Assembly: GCF_003255815.1 (NCBI RefSeq) | Contig: NC_037681.1 | Span: 83,457,578 to 83,521,577, forward strand | DNA from: Theropithecus gelada | Taxonomy: Eukaryota; Chordata; Mammalia; Primates; Cercopithecidae | Reading direction: 5' to 3' | Length of the DNA stretch: 64,000 nucleotides | Shown: one piece after another, positions 1 through 12,575 of the stretch | Layout: each line of letters opens with the position of its first letter | How positions within the stretch are numbered: the stretch's first letter is position 1 | Notes under the pieces: generated by a model | Told to the model about the DNA's origin: nothing | Databases searched by the model: none | The model's input: the letters and a program-made list of their open reading frames with translations, nothing else | Position numbers and translations under genes: made by a program

Positions 1-123
1 GAAGGAGCCTGCAGATTTGTTATCTTGTGAGAGTCTGTTCCATGTAGATGGTGCCCTGTATGTGCCTTCATGTGAAGGAACAGCAAAGAAGAGGACAAGG
101 GACAAACTTGCTCCCTCAAAGCC

Positions 124-428
124 TTTTTTTTTTTTTTTTTTTTTTTTGAGACAAAGTCTCACTTTGTTGCCCAGGCTGGAGTGTGGTGGCGCAGTCTGGG
201 CTCACTGTAACTTCTACCTCCCAGGTTCAAGGGATTCTCCTGCCTCAGCCTCCCAAGTAGCTGGGATCACAGGCGTGTGCCACCACACTCAGCTAATATT
301 TGTATTTTTAGTTGAGATGGGGTTTAACCATGTTGGCCAGGCTGGTCTTGAACTCCTGACCTCAGGTGATCCACCTGCCTTGACCTCCCAAAGTGCTGGG
401 GTTATAGGCATGAGCCACTGCACCCGGT
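124..428 (-). repeat. Alu (AluS-like), full length, minus strand
   Basis: It opens with a T run (124-147), continues GAGACAAAGTCTCACTTTG and ends GAGCCACTGCACCCGG, the inverted 5' end of Alu. A 10-bp target duplication, CCTCAAAGCC, flanks it at 114-123 and 429-438. Confidence 0.95.
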
Positions 429-487
429 CCTCAAAGCCTTTTATAACAGCAATAGTATTATCCATGAGAGCAGAGCCCACATGAACT

Positions 488-585
488 AATGACCTCTCTG
501 TAAGCTCCACCTCCTGATACCTTCACCTTAGGTATTAAATTCCAACATAGGAATTTTGGGGGGACATCAGCATTCAGACCATAAT
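488..585 (-). repeat. MaLR LTR fragment (MLT1-like)
   Basis: GGAATTTTGGGGGGACATCA followed by CATTCAGACCATAATA is the inverted start of an MLT1/MST type LTR. Only about 100 bp remain. The subfamily is not resolved. Confidence 0.6.
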
Positions 586-2160
586 ATACCTATCCTTCAA
601 AATTTAATTCACTTGTCACATACTCTGAGAAGCCTTTGATGCCCCCTCCCTCTTAAGCTTGACCATTCCATCCTTTATGCTACTACCATATACAAATGTA
701 GGCATTTTCCTATAGACTGAGTTTTTACAGTTCCAGTGGGATATTAATTGGATCTTTTTAGTTAGAGAATATGGTTTGTTATTTGTAGATGGCTTTTGAT
801 TAAAACTAAATCTCAATTAGATACGGGTACTCTTAAGTAGGAATTTTTTAAACCACACATTTGCAGTTGTTTTGAGCAGTACTGTGCTATTTTGATCACA
901 GCCATGGGAGAAAAAATGATAATATATTACAATTTCTACACTACTATTGAAAGGAAGAGTAAGAGAACAGTAGTGTTTTGAGGAAAATATAGATTCAATG
1001 ATTCAATAATTATTAGATTTCATAGCTAAACCTTTGTTGATTAAACATACGCTATTCCTTATTTTCTAAAATTCCTGCAAGAGCAGTAATTTTCTGTTAG
1101 ACAGTTTAAAATTCTCTGAACCTAATTGAAGAAATTGTTTTGAGGCAACTTTGGATGCCTGTATTTTGTGTTATTTACATTTTTTATATTTTATGAAATT
1201 CCCTGAAAGTAGAAACTGTGTTCTAATCATTTTTTCATCTCTAGGTTCCAGCACATTATCTGGAACATGTTAGGAATTAAATATATGTTAACTGAAAGGC
1301 CATAGTGAATGAATGAAACTTCATTCCCTCTGGCTTATCTTATTCCATTTGACATTTAATCACATACTGCGTTGTACAGGATAGAGTGGTTCCATTTTGT
1401 AGAAGGAATATGCACACATAATTCAAAGCTCAGTAATTCAAAACTAATTTTCTAAAAAGAATGAATGCAAATTGTGTGTGTTGAAGAAGAAGGGGCGAGT
1501 GGGGCAGTGGGTGCCTAGATGTTGGTTCTAAGTCCTAACAAATTCACAAGCATTGTAGCATAGTTTTGATTTGATATTACAGTTTTTTTCTTGTCATTTT
1601 CTATTATGTTTGCAGAGTATGGTAACCTAAATTAATAGCACAGCATATTCTGGCAGTTGTTTGACTTCTGTAGTTGCATTTTTTAACACATGTAAATCCC
1701 ATTCCAAAGTTACTAACTTTCAGGGATATTTTCTTTAGCAACAGCACGACCACTTTAAAAGTATTTGAGTGAAGTAGTTTTAGCATAATAAAAAGTTTAT
1801 TGAAATTTAACAGCATTAATGTTAAAATAATAGCTCAAGAGAACAAAATGGACATATTTTATAAATATGGTTACAAATAAAGTATGGTAAGTATTTTTAT
1901 TTACCAGCAAAAGTGGCAATAGTTTAAACACAGTTTATATTAACTCTTCCTTCCAAGTTTGAAATTGTTATTGACACAATTTTTATGGCGGAAGGAATTA
2001 TTATTTTAAATTGTTCCTGTTAATTATATCTTAATATTGCAATCTAAATGCATAAAGTGCAATTGTATTATATCACTAAAATTATGTTGAATGTATTATT
2101 TCTCCAATAAAGCTCAAAATTTCTTGAGGGAACAGACTGTTAACAATTGTGTACCTCTTA
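586..2160. other. AT-rich intronic sequence, no gene; possible L2 trace near 1190-1310
   Basis: I see no coding or RNA gene. The segment 1190-1310 (CTGAAAGTAGAAACTGTG, then TTCCAGCACATTATCTGGAAC) resembles the 3' end of L2. The remainder is unclassified. Confidence 0.5.
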
Positions 2161-3520
2161 GATTGACACCTCACGGTTATTCATGTAGTGAGTAATTTCT
2201 TATGGAAAGTTGCTGTTAAATCAGCAGTATTTGACAAACCATATCCTCCAAAATTACAGTCTTTGCTGGGAGGTGAAAGTAAATCCATGGTATCTGTACT
2301 TGCACTGATCAAAACTCCCTACACTATCCTGAGACAGACTCCCCTACTAAATAGATACATATTTGGGACTAGCTCTCAGGCAGGAACCATTTATTGATGC
2401 TGTTTCTATAGATACATTTTACTGAGGTGTAGCACCAGTGAATAGGCAGGAGAATTTTGAATTACAGTTGGAAAAATCACTGAAATGTAGCAGGAGTGAT
2501 AGACCTTGGAGTTGCAGAAAAAATGCCTTTTAATAGAAAGTTTGCTGCAGCCAGTAGCAGAAATTATTAAACCATATGGTTTCAGAACAATAAATGCCTC
2601 CATCTGTATGGCAGTCACACAATGCTTGAAGCACTATTTGGCAATATGATCATCTTTGGAATTCATGTTGAATTTCTGAATATACACCAACAGGAAGAAA
2701 AATAAAGACCCCTGTTTTTATAAAGACAAGGCCCTGTTGAATACGTCACAAAAAATCAAGTTCAGCTGAAGCAGTTTACAGCAAGCATTGTTAAGAGAAC
2801 TCAGACATTATGAGGCTCCCGAAAGACCCCTGATATTCTTAAAGTTTGTTGTGTTGCAAAGATCACCATGGAGTCTACCTAAAATCAGCCGGACATTCAG
2901 ATTCATTCACCTGACCTACTTAGGCCAAACAGTATTAGATTCACTTAAAAGGATATTGGATAGGAAACACAGTATGCCAGCAGGGTATTCCTTTTTCACC
3001 AGTCTTCACAGCAATCTGAATACTATTGTTTATCCCCTACCACCAAATGACAACTTGGGTACAAGATTCACATAGTTAGGAGCAGGGATTGCCTTGCCTT
3101 AAAATCGCCATGCAGCACAAGAGCAGATATCTTTTTTTTTCCTTTTAATAGCCAAACTGGTCTGAGCAGATACCTTTGTACAAGTTTCATGGATATAGTT
3201 TCCAAGGTTCCTATAAGGGACATGCACATTTATAAGAGTCTCCACATTCAGAGAAGCTAAAACCTGTGGCCTTATACCAGCTATATAGTTCATTCAGAAT
3301 CTTCCCATCCAGATGCAATTTGTCAATCAGGTTTAATTTTTACCATAAGCAATGTTGCCTGGTGTTTGTTAATCCTTTTCCCATAGTCGATAAAGTTAAT
3401 TTGGGAGAAGGAAGAGAGAGTGACGTATTGGCTACCTTCAGGGAACAAAATCTAACAGCACAGATGGTAGTAGGGGAGATACCAGTTACATATTGAGGAG
3501 CTAAAGTTGATGATGGTATG
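2160..3520. other. Unclassified block with short open frames on both strands
   Basis: This stretch is less AT-rich than its surroundings. It carries open frames of 69 and 95 codons on + (2188-2397, 2788-3075) and of 70 and 64 codons on - (2406-2618, 3099-3293). None matches a protein I know, and frames are interrupted in between. A degraded retroelement or processed pseudogene is possible, but I cannot name one. Confidence 0.3.
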
Positions 3521-3728
3521 ACTCAGCCCTCTGAGATTAAATTCTACTTACTACGGCTATGAATGGAGATAAGTAGGTATCCTACCTTTTATTAGAAGGT
3601 TCCTTAAAGTAAATATGGGACTCTGGTCAGGGAGTAGGAACATTAATTTGCTTCTGGTTTTTACCTGGCATCCACCCACCAGTACCTAGGCATCTCATGA
3701 ACAAAATCATAGGATTGTTGTGGGCTCA

Positions 3729-3822
3729 ATTAAAAAAAAAAAAAATTAGCCAGGCTTGGTGGCATGCACCTGTAGTCCTAGCTACTTGGAGGTTGAGGTG
3801 AGAGGATTGCCTTAGCCAAAAA
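3729..3822 (+). repeat. Alu monomer fragment
   Basis: An A run is followed by ATTAGCCAGGCTTGGTGGCA, a TAGTCCTAGCTACTTGGAGG stretch and a degraded end. This is the start of an Alu right arm, about 90 bp, with no 3' half. Confidence 0.75.
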
Positions 3823-5559
3823 AAATTTGTTTAAATAAAAATTAATTAAAATGGCCACCTATTTTGGAGGTCGGTTAAAAGGATGAGAATATCTGGAAAA
3901 CTCCTTCTGTTATTTAGTCACTAAGGTTGGGAATAGGAGGAAAGCAGAGAAGTAGGGCAATTCTGATCCCTTGAGCCAATAAGTTTATAAGGTATCATAG
4001 CTACCTTATTTTTAAAAGAGTTTGAAACCCTCGAATGAGAGACTGAAGTCATCAGGAGTATATCTTCGCAATCTTTAGAACTCAAATATGTCAATTCAGA
4101 AAATAGTAACAGTAGCAGAAAACACAGGCCACAAATTCAGCTTACTTTCTGTGTCATTCTTAAATGCTAGTGCTGCTTTATTTGTGCTTATGACACTAAA
4201 CATAATCTACCTTCCTCCACCCCTGAGTCTCTGGGAGAGTTCTGCTGATACTGAGAACCCATCTTGACAGGGCTTGGATGGGAGTGAGGGCTCTAAAATA
4301 GAAGTCAGAAGCCTTCAAATATTTAAGGGAGGAGCCAGGAGATGATTAATATTCAAAGTACCTAAATTAGTTCACTAAGGATTTATCCTAGGAATTCAAG
4401 GTTAGTTTAACCACATTAATAAAGGGAAAAAATTATATAATCATTTCAACAGATGCAGAAAAGAACATTTGACAAAATTCAACACCAAGTTTCTTAGCAA
4501 AGTTTCAATAGAAGAGAATTTCTTTATTTTGATAAAGGACATTCATGAAAAGCTACAGCTAACGTTATTCTTAATGGTGAAACATTGAACACTTTTCCCC
4601 TAAGATTGGGAACAAGGCAAGGATGTTTGCTCTTACCATTCAACATTGTATTTGAAGTTCTAGCAAAGTCACGGGATATAAGATCAATATAGAAAAATCT
4701 GTATTTATTAATTACAGAATTTTAATTATAGATAAATGAAATTAGCAAAATTTCATTTACAGTAGAGGTAAATAAAAAACCAGACTAAGAAATAAATTTG
4801 GCATAAGATGCGAAAAACCTCTAACTAAAAAGTGTAATACATTACTGAAGATAATTAAAGAAGACCTGAATAAATGGAGAGATAACCTGTGTTCATAGAT
4901 TAGAAGATGCAGTATTGTTAAGATATCATTCTTCCTCAAATCAATCTATAAATCCAACTCAATGAAATCATGCTAGCAGGTGTTTTCTAAAAATAAAGAA
5001 ATTGAAAAGTGATTCTAAAGTATATTTGGGGATGCAAAGTAACCAAAAGAATCTTGAGAAAGAACTGAATTGTAATACTAATACTATCTGACATGAAAAT
5101 TTATAAATTTACTATAAAGCTATAGTAATCAAGATAGTGTCAGATTGGCATAGGACAAATAGATCAACAGAACAAAACAAAGTCCTGAAATACACCCAAA
5201 CTTGGTCAATTAATTTCAACAAAGTTGTCAGCATAATCCAGTGGGGGAAAAATTCTTTTCAATAAATATTGCAGAACAACTGGTCAACCCCCACCTCTCC
5301 ACATGCATTAATTCAATGTATTCATTATAATTAACACCAAACATTAATCCAAGATAGATCATAGACCTAAATACAAAACTGCAAAATGATGAAGCTTCTG
5401 AAAGAAAGCAAAACAAAAACCTAGAAACCTGTGTATTTGACCTTAGGGTAGGCGGAGGGTTTTTATAGATGACACAGAAAGCAATACAGGAAAGACAAAT
5501 TTGACAGATTAAACTTAATCAAAATTTAAAACTTACACTCATCAAAATAGATTATTTAA

Positions 5560-5692
5560 AAAGCTAGGCATAGTGGCACGCACCTATAGTCCCAGCTACT
5601 CGGAGGCGGAGGTGGGAAAATAGCTTGAGCTCAGGAGTGCAAGTCCAGCCTGGGTAACATAGTGAGACCCTGTCTCTTAGGAAAAAAGAAGA
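5560..5692 (+). repeat. Free left Alu monomer (FLAM)
   Basis: It starts GCTAGGCATAGTGGCACG and ends GAGACCCTGTCTCTTAGGA, about 130 bp with no right arm. It sits inside the L1M element. Confidence 0.8.
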
Positions 5693-6054
5693 CCATTAAG
5701 AAAATGTATAAGCAAATCATAGATTAGAAGAAAATAGTCACAAAGCATATATCTGTCACAGATCTTGTTTCCAGAACAGATTTTTATAAAAATGCCTTAT
5801 AACTAAATAATAAAAAGACATGCGACCTTATTTTGTTTTTAAATGGACAAAGGTTTGGACATACGGTTCACAAAGAAAAATCTATCACTAGCCAAATGGC
5901 ACATGAAAAATACATCACTTTTAATCAGGGAGATGCAAATTACAATCACAGTGAGATACAACTCTATACCTATTAGAATGGTTAAAATTTAAGATTGGCA
6001 ATACTAAATGTTTGCAAGGATGTGGACCAACAAACTCTCATCCATTGTTGGTAG

Positions 6055-6104
6055 AATGTACCATCACATAATGTACCATCACAGAATGTACCATCACATA
6101 ATGA
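6055..6104 (+). repeat. Three-copy 16/17-bp tandem repeat
   Basis: The unit AATGTACCATCACATA occurs three times in a row, the second copy with CACAG. It lies in L1M sequence just before an Alu insertion site. Confidence 0.8.
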
Positions 6105-6109
6105 GTTTC

Positions 6110-6426
6110 TTTTTTTTTTTTTTTTTTTTTTTCTTGAGACAGTCTCACTCTGTCGCCCAGGCTGGAGTGCAATAGCATGATTTCAGCTCACTGCAACCTC
6201 CACCTCCCAGGTTCAAGCGGTTCTCCTGCCTCAGCCTCTTGAGTAGCTGAGACTACAGGTGTACACCACCATGCCCAGTTAATTTTTTTTTTTTTTTTTG
6301 TATTTTTATTAGAGATGGGGTTTCACCATGTTGGCCAGGCTGGCCTCGAACTCCTGACCTCAAATGATCCTCCTGCCTTGGCCTCCCAAAGTGCTGGGAT
6401 TACAGGTGTGAGCCACCATGCCCAGC
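6110..6426 (-). repeat. Alu (AluS-like), full length, minus strand
   Basis: A T tract leads into GAGACAGTCTCACTCTGTCG, and the element ends GTGAGCCACCATGCCCAGC. A second T-rich stretch marks the middle A-rich linker. Imperfect target duplication: CACATAATGAGTTTCTT before and CACATAGCAAGTTTCTT after. Confidence 0.95.
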
Positions 6427-7074
6427 ACATAGCAAGTTTCTTGTAACACTAAACATATACCTACCCTCTGTCCCAATAATTCCCCTTCTAGGTATTTACC
6501 CCAAATAAATGAAAACATGTCTCTAAAAAGATTTACACAAAGATATTCATAGCAATTTATTCGTAATAGTCCCAAACTGGAAATAGCTCAGGTGTACAGC
6601 AACAGAAGAATGGCTAAACTGTAGTATGTTCATGAATGGAATACTACTCAGCAGTAAAAATGAGCTATTGATATGCCCTACAACATAGATGTACCTCAAA
6701 ACCATTATGCTTAGTGAAAGAGACTTTACATAAAAGATGTACTATATGATTTCACTTATGTGATATGTTTAGAAAAGGCGAAACTAATCCTGTGTGAAAA
6801 ATATTAAAATAGTGATAGCCTGTGGGACTGGGGATTGACTGAAAAGAGGCATGAGAGAGCGCTGGAAGATGTTGCAGATGTTATACAACTTGGGTCACAT
6901 GGGTGTATATGTTTGTCAAAATTCATTAAATTGTACAGTCTAAGATTTGTGCCTTTATGTGTATGTGTAAGTAAAATACTGGAAAGTATCATGTAAAAAT
7001 TATAGTAAATATGTTAAATTTGTAAGAAAATGAATGATTTCTAACTTTCTGATTTATTGATCTACTGTGTGGTA

Positions 7075-7605
7075 TAGCTGGTCTCCTGACTGTGTCCTAA
7101 TGAATTAATACCTCCCAATATTCATGCTCTTTTATAATCTCCTCCTTTGCAGCTGGGCTGGCCTGATAAATCACTTTACCCGGTAGAATAAAAGGGAAGT
7201 GACTATGTAACTTCCAAAACTAAGTTGGAGGATGACTTTTAGCTTCTGCTTGGTCCTCTCATAATGCATGCTCTAGGGAAAACCAGCTGTCATGTAAAAA
7301 GTTCATCTACCCTGAGACTGCATTGCTGAGAGGAACCCCACACTAGCTACATGAACAGGCCACTTGGAGAGAGAGAGAGAGGCCAGGCCATCTGCAAATT
7401 GTTCTAGCCTTTTCAGCCAAAATCAAATGTGAGTAAAGCCATTTTGGACATCCAGCCCTGTCAAGCTTTCAGATGACGTCAGCCCAGCTGCCATCTAACT
7501 ACAATGAACTACCCAGCTAAGTCTAGTCAACCCACAGAACTTTGAGAGATAATGATTCGTTGTTTTAAGTCACCAAATTTTGAAGTGGTGGCTTAAAATA
7601 TAACA
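7075..7605 (+). repeat. MaLR LTR (MLT1-like), plus strand
   Basis: The order of blocks fits a MaLR LTR: GGCCTGATAAATCACTTTAC, CTCTAGGGAAAACCAGCTG, TTCAGATGACGTCAGCC, ACCCACAGAACTTTGAGAGA, then TTGTTTTAAGTCACC at the 3' end. The subfamily is uncertain. Confidence 0.65.
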
Positions 7606-7609
7606 TTTC

Positions 7610-8940
7610 TATAGATAAGCATTATAGATACATGCATACATGCATAGACAGAGATAGATACATAGATAAATAAAACAGTATATCTATAATGTAAAAATAA
7701 AGGACATTTTATATCTTCCTGTCTTTATAAGATGATGCAAAGTATTATGACTCATTCGGTTCATTCATTCATTCATTTAAAACATACATTAAGTACTAGC
7801 TATGGGCTTAAAATTGCTAGTTGTTAGATGAACATGACATAGTAGCACAGCTATTGAATTATATTTTTAATATATTAAGTTTGTGAGGGGACTATCTGGG
7901 GTCATTAGATTAAAAGTGCCCACTAGATAGTTGGTAATTCAAGTCTGGCACTCTGTATGTATTTGAGAATTATCTTCCTTTATGTGTTTGTAGTTAAGCC
8001 AAGAGAATAGATGAATTCTTTCAAAAAGAACAGACTTAGGAGAAAAATGAGTGGGACCTATGATGGGATCCTAGGCAGAGGGAAGAGTAATTATTATTAA
8101 GAGACTGAGACAGAACTGTCTGTTCAAGATAGGAGGAGAATCAGGAGATGCTGGTATCCTAAAAGAGGCAATCACATGTTTACGGGCTTAAGCCTATGGA
8201 GAAAGTGACATCTTTTTTACCTGGATCTCTGCCAGAAAGTTGAAGTGTTACTATTTTAGACCATCTTAAAATAAGATATACCTGAATCTTGTTACAATTT
8301 AGAGAATAATGAGGATACTGCAAGATTTGCATATATATTCTAGCTCTAGGAAGTTTTTTTCTTTTAACTATAGGCCTTCTTAAAAGGAAAAAGCCACCTA
8401 CTCGTCATGCCACCATCCCCATCCCCACCTTTTTTTGCTCAATGTGATAATCTCTGGTGGTCAATTTATATCTTCTTTTGCCTTCCTTACTGTAAGGAAG
8501 AATCTCAAATTACTTGACCCTTTGCTTCGATTGCCTGCCCCTGATTTAGTTTCTCTTCTCATTCTCACCAATGTGAAGCAGGTCCATACTGATACAGTTA
8601 GAAGAAATATATGGGTTTATTGCTCAATTTGTATAGTAGTAGGGGAGAAATTTGCACTAAAGTGTAACATTATTAGCATTTTCCAGACGTTTTCAATTTT
8701 GTGTGAAACAAGACTTTATAAAGTAATAAAGTATTACATAAATATATTGGGTTGGGTAGTATTTTTGGTCAGGGTAGCATGTAACTAAAAAAACTTCTCA
8801 TTAAAATAATTTCAGGAAAAAATTTTTGTTATAAATTTTCTTTTAAATTAACTTTTTCCGATTGTAAAAGTAAAACATCATAGAAAATTGGAAGAAACAG
8901 AAAAGTACTTATTTTAGAAAGAGAAATACATAACAAAATT
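7610..8940. other. AT-rich intronic sequence, no gene; degenerate tetranucleotide repeat at 7616-7672
   Basis: A degenerate CATA/GATA repeat lies at 7616-7672. A 117-codon open frame on + (8435-8788) has no recognisable protein similarity and a low-complexity hydrophobic composition. I treat it as chance. Confidence 0.5.
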
Positions 8941-9229
8941 ATATATTTTAGGGTATTGACCCACACAGCAACTGCCAATTGAAGTATTTGCATGGGAAGT
9001 TTCACCAACTGTCTAAAACTAATAGCCCAGTCTCAGTTGCTATCCACAGTCACCCAACACACAAACATAGCACTTATCCTGGATTTCTTTGCCTATGATC
9101 TAGGCCAAATTAATCATCAAATCTTCTTAATTTATTCTTCAATTAACAAGTATTTATTGAGTGCCTTCTCTCATGGAGTGGTGATGCTTTGTCTTGCTTT
9201 CTATCCTTTTTTCCCAAATGCTGCCACCA

Positions 9230-9720
9230 TGTCGCTGCTGGAATGTTGTTTCTGAAATATGCTAGATTCCCATAACTCTCAGAATAAAGTTCAAATTCTT
9301 TAGTTTGATCACAACAACCTTCATGATAGGACATTTGCCAGCCCCATCTCATTCCATTTCCTATCGCTGGCATCTTAAACTCCAATTTGCAGTTCTTCAA
9401 GTATGTCATGTTCTCTTTGCCTCCCTTTGTCCTCATCCATATCCTCTTTTATTTTAATAATCATAATGTCTATTTGTCTTGTGTTAGCTCAAGTGTAGAT
9501 AAAAATCCAGGAAGCCCTCCTAATCTCTTGAGTTATATATCTCTCTTTCAGTTAGTTTCCCATAGCCTACAGTGCTATCTCAATGATAATATTTATCATA
9601 CAGTATATATTACTTTACTTGCCTGTCTGTCCCACTAAAATATGAAGCCATGAGAGCAGGTACTAGCACAGGCATATAATAGGTACTTGATAAATGCTTA
9701 TTAAATAGATAAGTGGGTTT
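9230..9720 (+). repeat. L2 LINE 3' end
   Basis: The tail carries the typical L2 ending in order: TTGCCTGTCTGTCCCACTAA, ATGAAGCCATGAGAGCAGG, then GGTACTTGATAAATGCTTAT. Earlier blocks (CAGAATAAAGTTCAAATTC) also fit L2. Confidence 0.75.
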
Positions 9721-10341
9721 TTTTGTACGTTGCTTTTTTATGATTTGTATTAACATTTATTTGGAAACCAAATAAAGGAAGCATTGGTATAGATAATCAA
9801 AATTACCTTTTCACTCTGTTAATGTAAATAAAAGTTGTAGAAGCAGAAGTTCTAGGAGTGAAGTAGGGATTTACTTAAGCTAAGGATAAATGGCGGAAAC
9901 TACTAGGACAGTTTGTCATTAGTGAAGAGAATGTAAAGAAGAAATTACTTTGAATTAGTTAATGATGAAATGGCCATAAGTGATTTTAGATGTCACCAAA
10001 AGCATGATGATGAGGAAGAAATACTCTTAAGCATTCAGAAAAATAATTCAGTCATGTAATAGAGTCATCTTGATAGTATTTTTTAAAATGCTGACATTAT
10101 ACCTAAAACTCTGTGGAACAATATTAATGTTTTGAAGGAAAGGACTAACTCTAATACTTCCTCTATATTCCCTGCAGTGCTCATATATAAGATGTTTAAT
10201 AAATGATTGATATTTTCTCTCATTGAGATTACTTTTAGGAACATAAGGTAATTAAAATGTTTTAGCTATATAAAGAAAACTACAAATATTTGAGCACTAT
10301 ATAAACATTTTTTTACCTATTAATTGTACATATAGGAATAT

Positions 10342-10700
10342 AGGACAAACAAATAATACTAAGATATATGATAAAATGTGGATAATAATACTTCTTTGGT
10401 TATTTATGAGAATTAACTGATCGTGGATGCAAAGCCTTTCCTACTACTTAATAATTAACTGCTATTGTTATTTATTTTTATATTTTATATTTTCAAAGTG
10501 ATTCATATTTTATATTTTCAAAGTTATTCCTGTAGGGCAAATAAATAATACTAATATACATGATGAGATGTGAATAATAATTCTTTTTTGATTATTTATG
10601 AGAATTAACTGATAATGGATGCAAAGCCTCTCCCACTGCTTAGTAATTATTAGCTGCTGCTGTTAATATTTCTTTTTATATGTTCAGAGTTATTAATATT
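10342..10700 (+). repeat. Ancient tandem duplication, period 192 bp
   Basis: Copy 1 begins AGGACAAACAAATAATACTA at 10342 and copy 2 begins AGGGCAAATAAATAATACTA at 10534. Both contain TATTTATGAGAATTAACTGA followed by GGATGCAAAGCCT. They differ by scattered substitutions and small indels. I see no mobile-element signature. Confidence 0.85.
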
Positions 10701-11449
10701 TTTAAAGTTAAAAATAAATCATGTGTAAATTTTGAAAAATACCAAACTAGTAAAGAATGAAAAAAAAAATCAGTCATGAGACTAGCAATCACTTAACATT
10801 GATCCTACACTCCGTTATATTTTTCCTAAAAATTACAAAATTACAGTGACTGCTAGAGGCAGGTAAATTATCTAATTTATGAATTAATTCTACCTCCTGA
10901 GAAATTTGCTAGGTTACCTTGAGTCAGAGTACGGTTTAAAACTACTGACGAAACAAGAAGAAGAAACTTTATAAGTCTGATTATTCCGCTCCTACTATTC
11001 AAATTGGGATAAAAAGTTCAACTGGCATTAATTGTGTTTACTTTTTATTTTCTATGGTTTACTTTGACTATCTCAAGCAATTTTGGTTATGCAAAATATA
11101 TTTTCTCATTTAGAAAAGGGAAGTTGATAAGCTTATCAACCTTTCATATATATTTTGCTGAAAGATCTGTAACATATCTCTGACAGCCTAGTATTTTCAT
11201 ACCTGCATTTCTTGGAGATATTGTGAGTTTGCTTCCAGTCCACCACAATAAAACAAATATTGCAGTAAAGCAAGTCACAGAAATTTTTTGGTTTCCCAGT
11301 GTATATAAAAGTTATGTTTATACTGTAGTCTGTTAAGTGTGCAATACCATTATGTCACGGCATCTTCACCAGGAGTAGGTTCCATGTCAAGAAGCTGCTT
11401 TCTTTGTTCATCCAGAGAAACAACTCCTCATCCATTCAAGTGTTATGAG

Positions 11450-12575
11450 ATTGCAGCAATTCGGTTATATATTTAGGCTTCACTTCTAATGCTGGTTCTC
11501 TTGCTATTTCCACCACATCCGTGGTTACTTGCTCCACTGAAGTCTTGAATGCCTCAGAGTCAACCATGAGGATCAGAATCAGCCTCTTCCATCTTCCAAA
11601 CTCCTGTTGATGTTGATATTTTGACCTCCTCCCATGAATCACAAAATTCTTAATGGTATCTAGAGTGGTGAATCCTTTCCAAGAGGTTTTCAGTTGACTG
11701 CCCAGATCATTGGAGGAATCACTACCTACAAGAGCTGTATCTTACAAAATGTATTTCTTAAATAATAAGACTTGAAAATCAAAATTACTCCTTGAACTGT
11801 GTGTTGCAGAAACAACACTAATCATCTGTACATCTCCATCACAGCTCTTCGGCGACCTGGTGCATTGTCAGTGAGCAGTGATGTTACTTTTTTAGGGAGC
11901 ATGCTAAGAAGGAATGAGTAGTAATATTTTGGAAGGCATCTTTTTTTCTGCGCAGCAGGTCTCAACAATTGGCTTAAAATATTCAGTAAACCATGCTGTA
12001 AAAAGATAGGCTGCCATCCAGGCTTTGTTGTTGCATTTATACAGCACAGCAGAATAGATTTAGCATCATTTTTAAGGGCACTAGGATTTTCTGGAATGGT
12101 AAATGAGCATTGACTTCAACTTGAAGTCACATTCTTCAGTATTGACACAAGTTGAAGCTACATTAGCTTCAGACTTTTCTTCTGCAGCTTCCTCACCTCT
12201 CTCAGCCTTCATAGAATTGAATAGAGTTAGGGCCTTGCTCTGGATTAGGCTTTGGCTTAAGGGAAAGCTATGGCTGGTTTGATGTTCTATCCAGACCATT
12301 AAAACTTTCTCTGCATCAGCAATAAGGCATTATGCATTTTTAAAATCTTTCATGTGTTCACTGGGGTAGAACTTTTAATTTCCTTCAAGAACTTTTTATT
12401 TGCATTCATAACTTGTCTGACTGTTTAGCACAAGAGGCCTAGCATTCAGACTGTCTTTGGTTTAGACATGCCTTCCTCACAAAACTTAATCATTTCTAGC
12501 TTTTCATTTAAAGGGAGAGACATGCACCTCTTCCTTTCACTTAAACACTTAGTGGCGTTTGCAGGGTTTAACTGG
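11450..12575 (-). pseudogene. Tigger1 transposase remnant (minus strand)
   Basis: On the minus strand the N-terminal region reads SERKRCMSLPLNEKLEMIKF and EEGMSKPKTV (about 12460-12555). A downstream piece contains PLSQSLIQSKALTLFNSMKA then ERGEEAAEEK (12170-12270), and a C-terminal piece VDSEAFKTSVEQVT (11520-11570). These are the DNA-binding and DDE-side regions of a pogo-family transposase. A central block is deleted: the AEEK segment is joined almost directly to sequence near the DDE part. Frameshifts and stops separate the pieces. It acted in cut-and-paste transposition in the nucleus and is now dead. Confidence 0.8.

Larger units (their letters stand above)
4345..7015 (+). repeat. L1 (old, L1M type), ORF2 3' part plus 3' UTR
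   Basis: It opens with the reverse-transcriptase region (TTTATCCTAGGAATTCAAGG, CAACAGATGCAGAAAAG) and runs through the ORF2 C-terminal region (GGAATACTACTCAGCAGT at 6639) to the 3' end near 7010. All frames are interrupted. It is split by a free Alu monomer at 5560-5692 and a full Alu at 6110-6426. Confidence 0.8.

Noticed and set aside
17..484. 155-codon open frame at the left edge
   Set aside because: Most of it is a minus-strand Alu read on the + strand (typical LPRLECGG and HVGQAGLELL phrases).
8435..8788. 117-codon open frame
   Set aside because: No similarity, splice context or codon pattern supports it, and AT-rich introns of this length yield such frames by chance.
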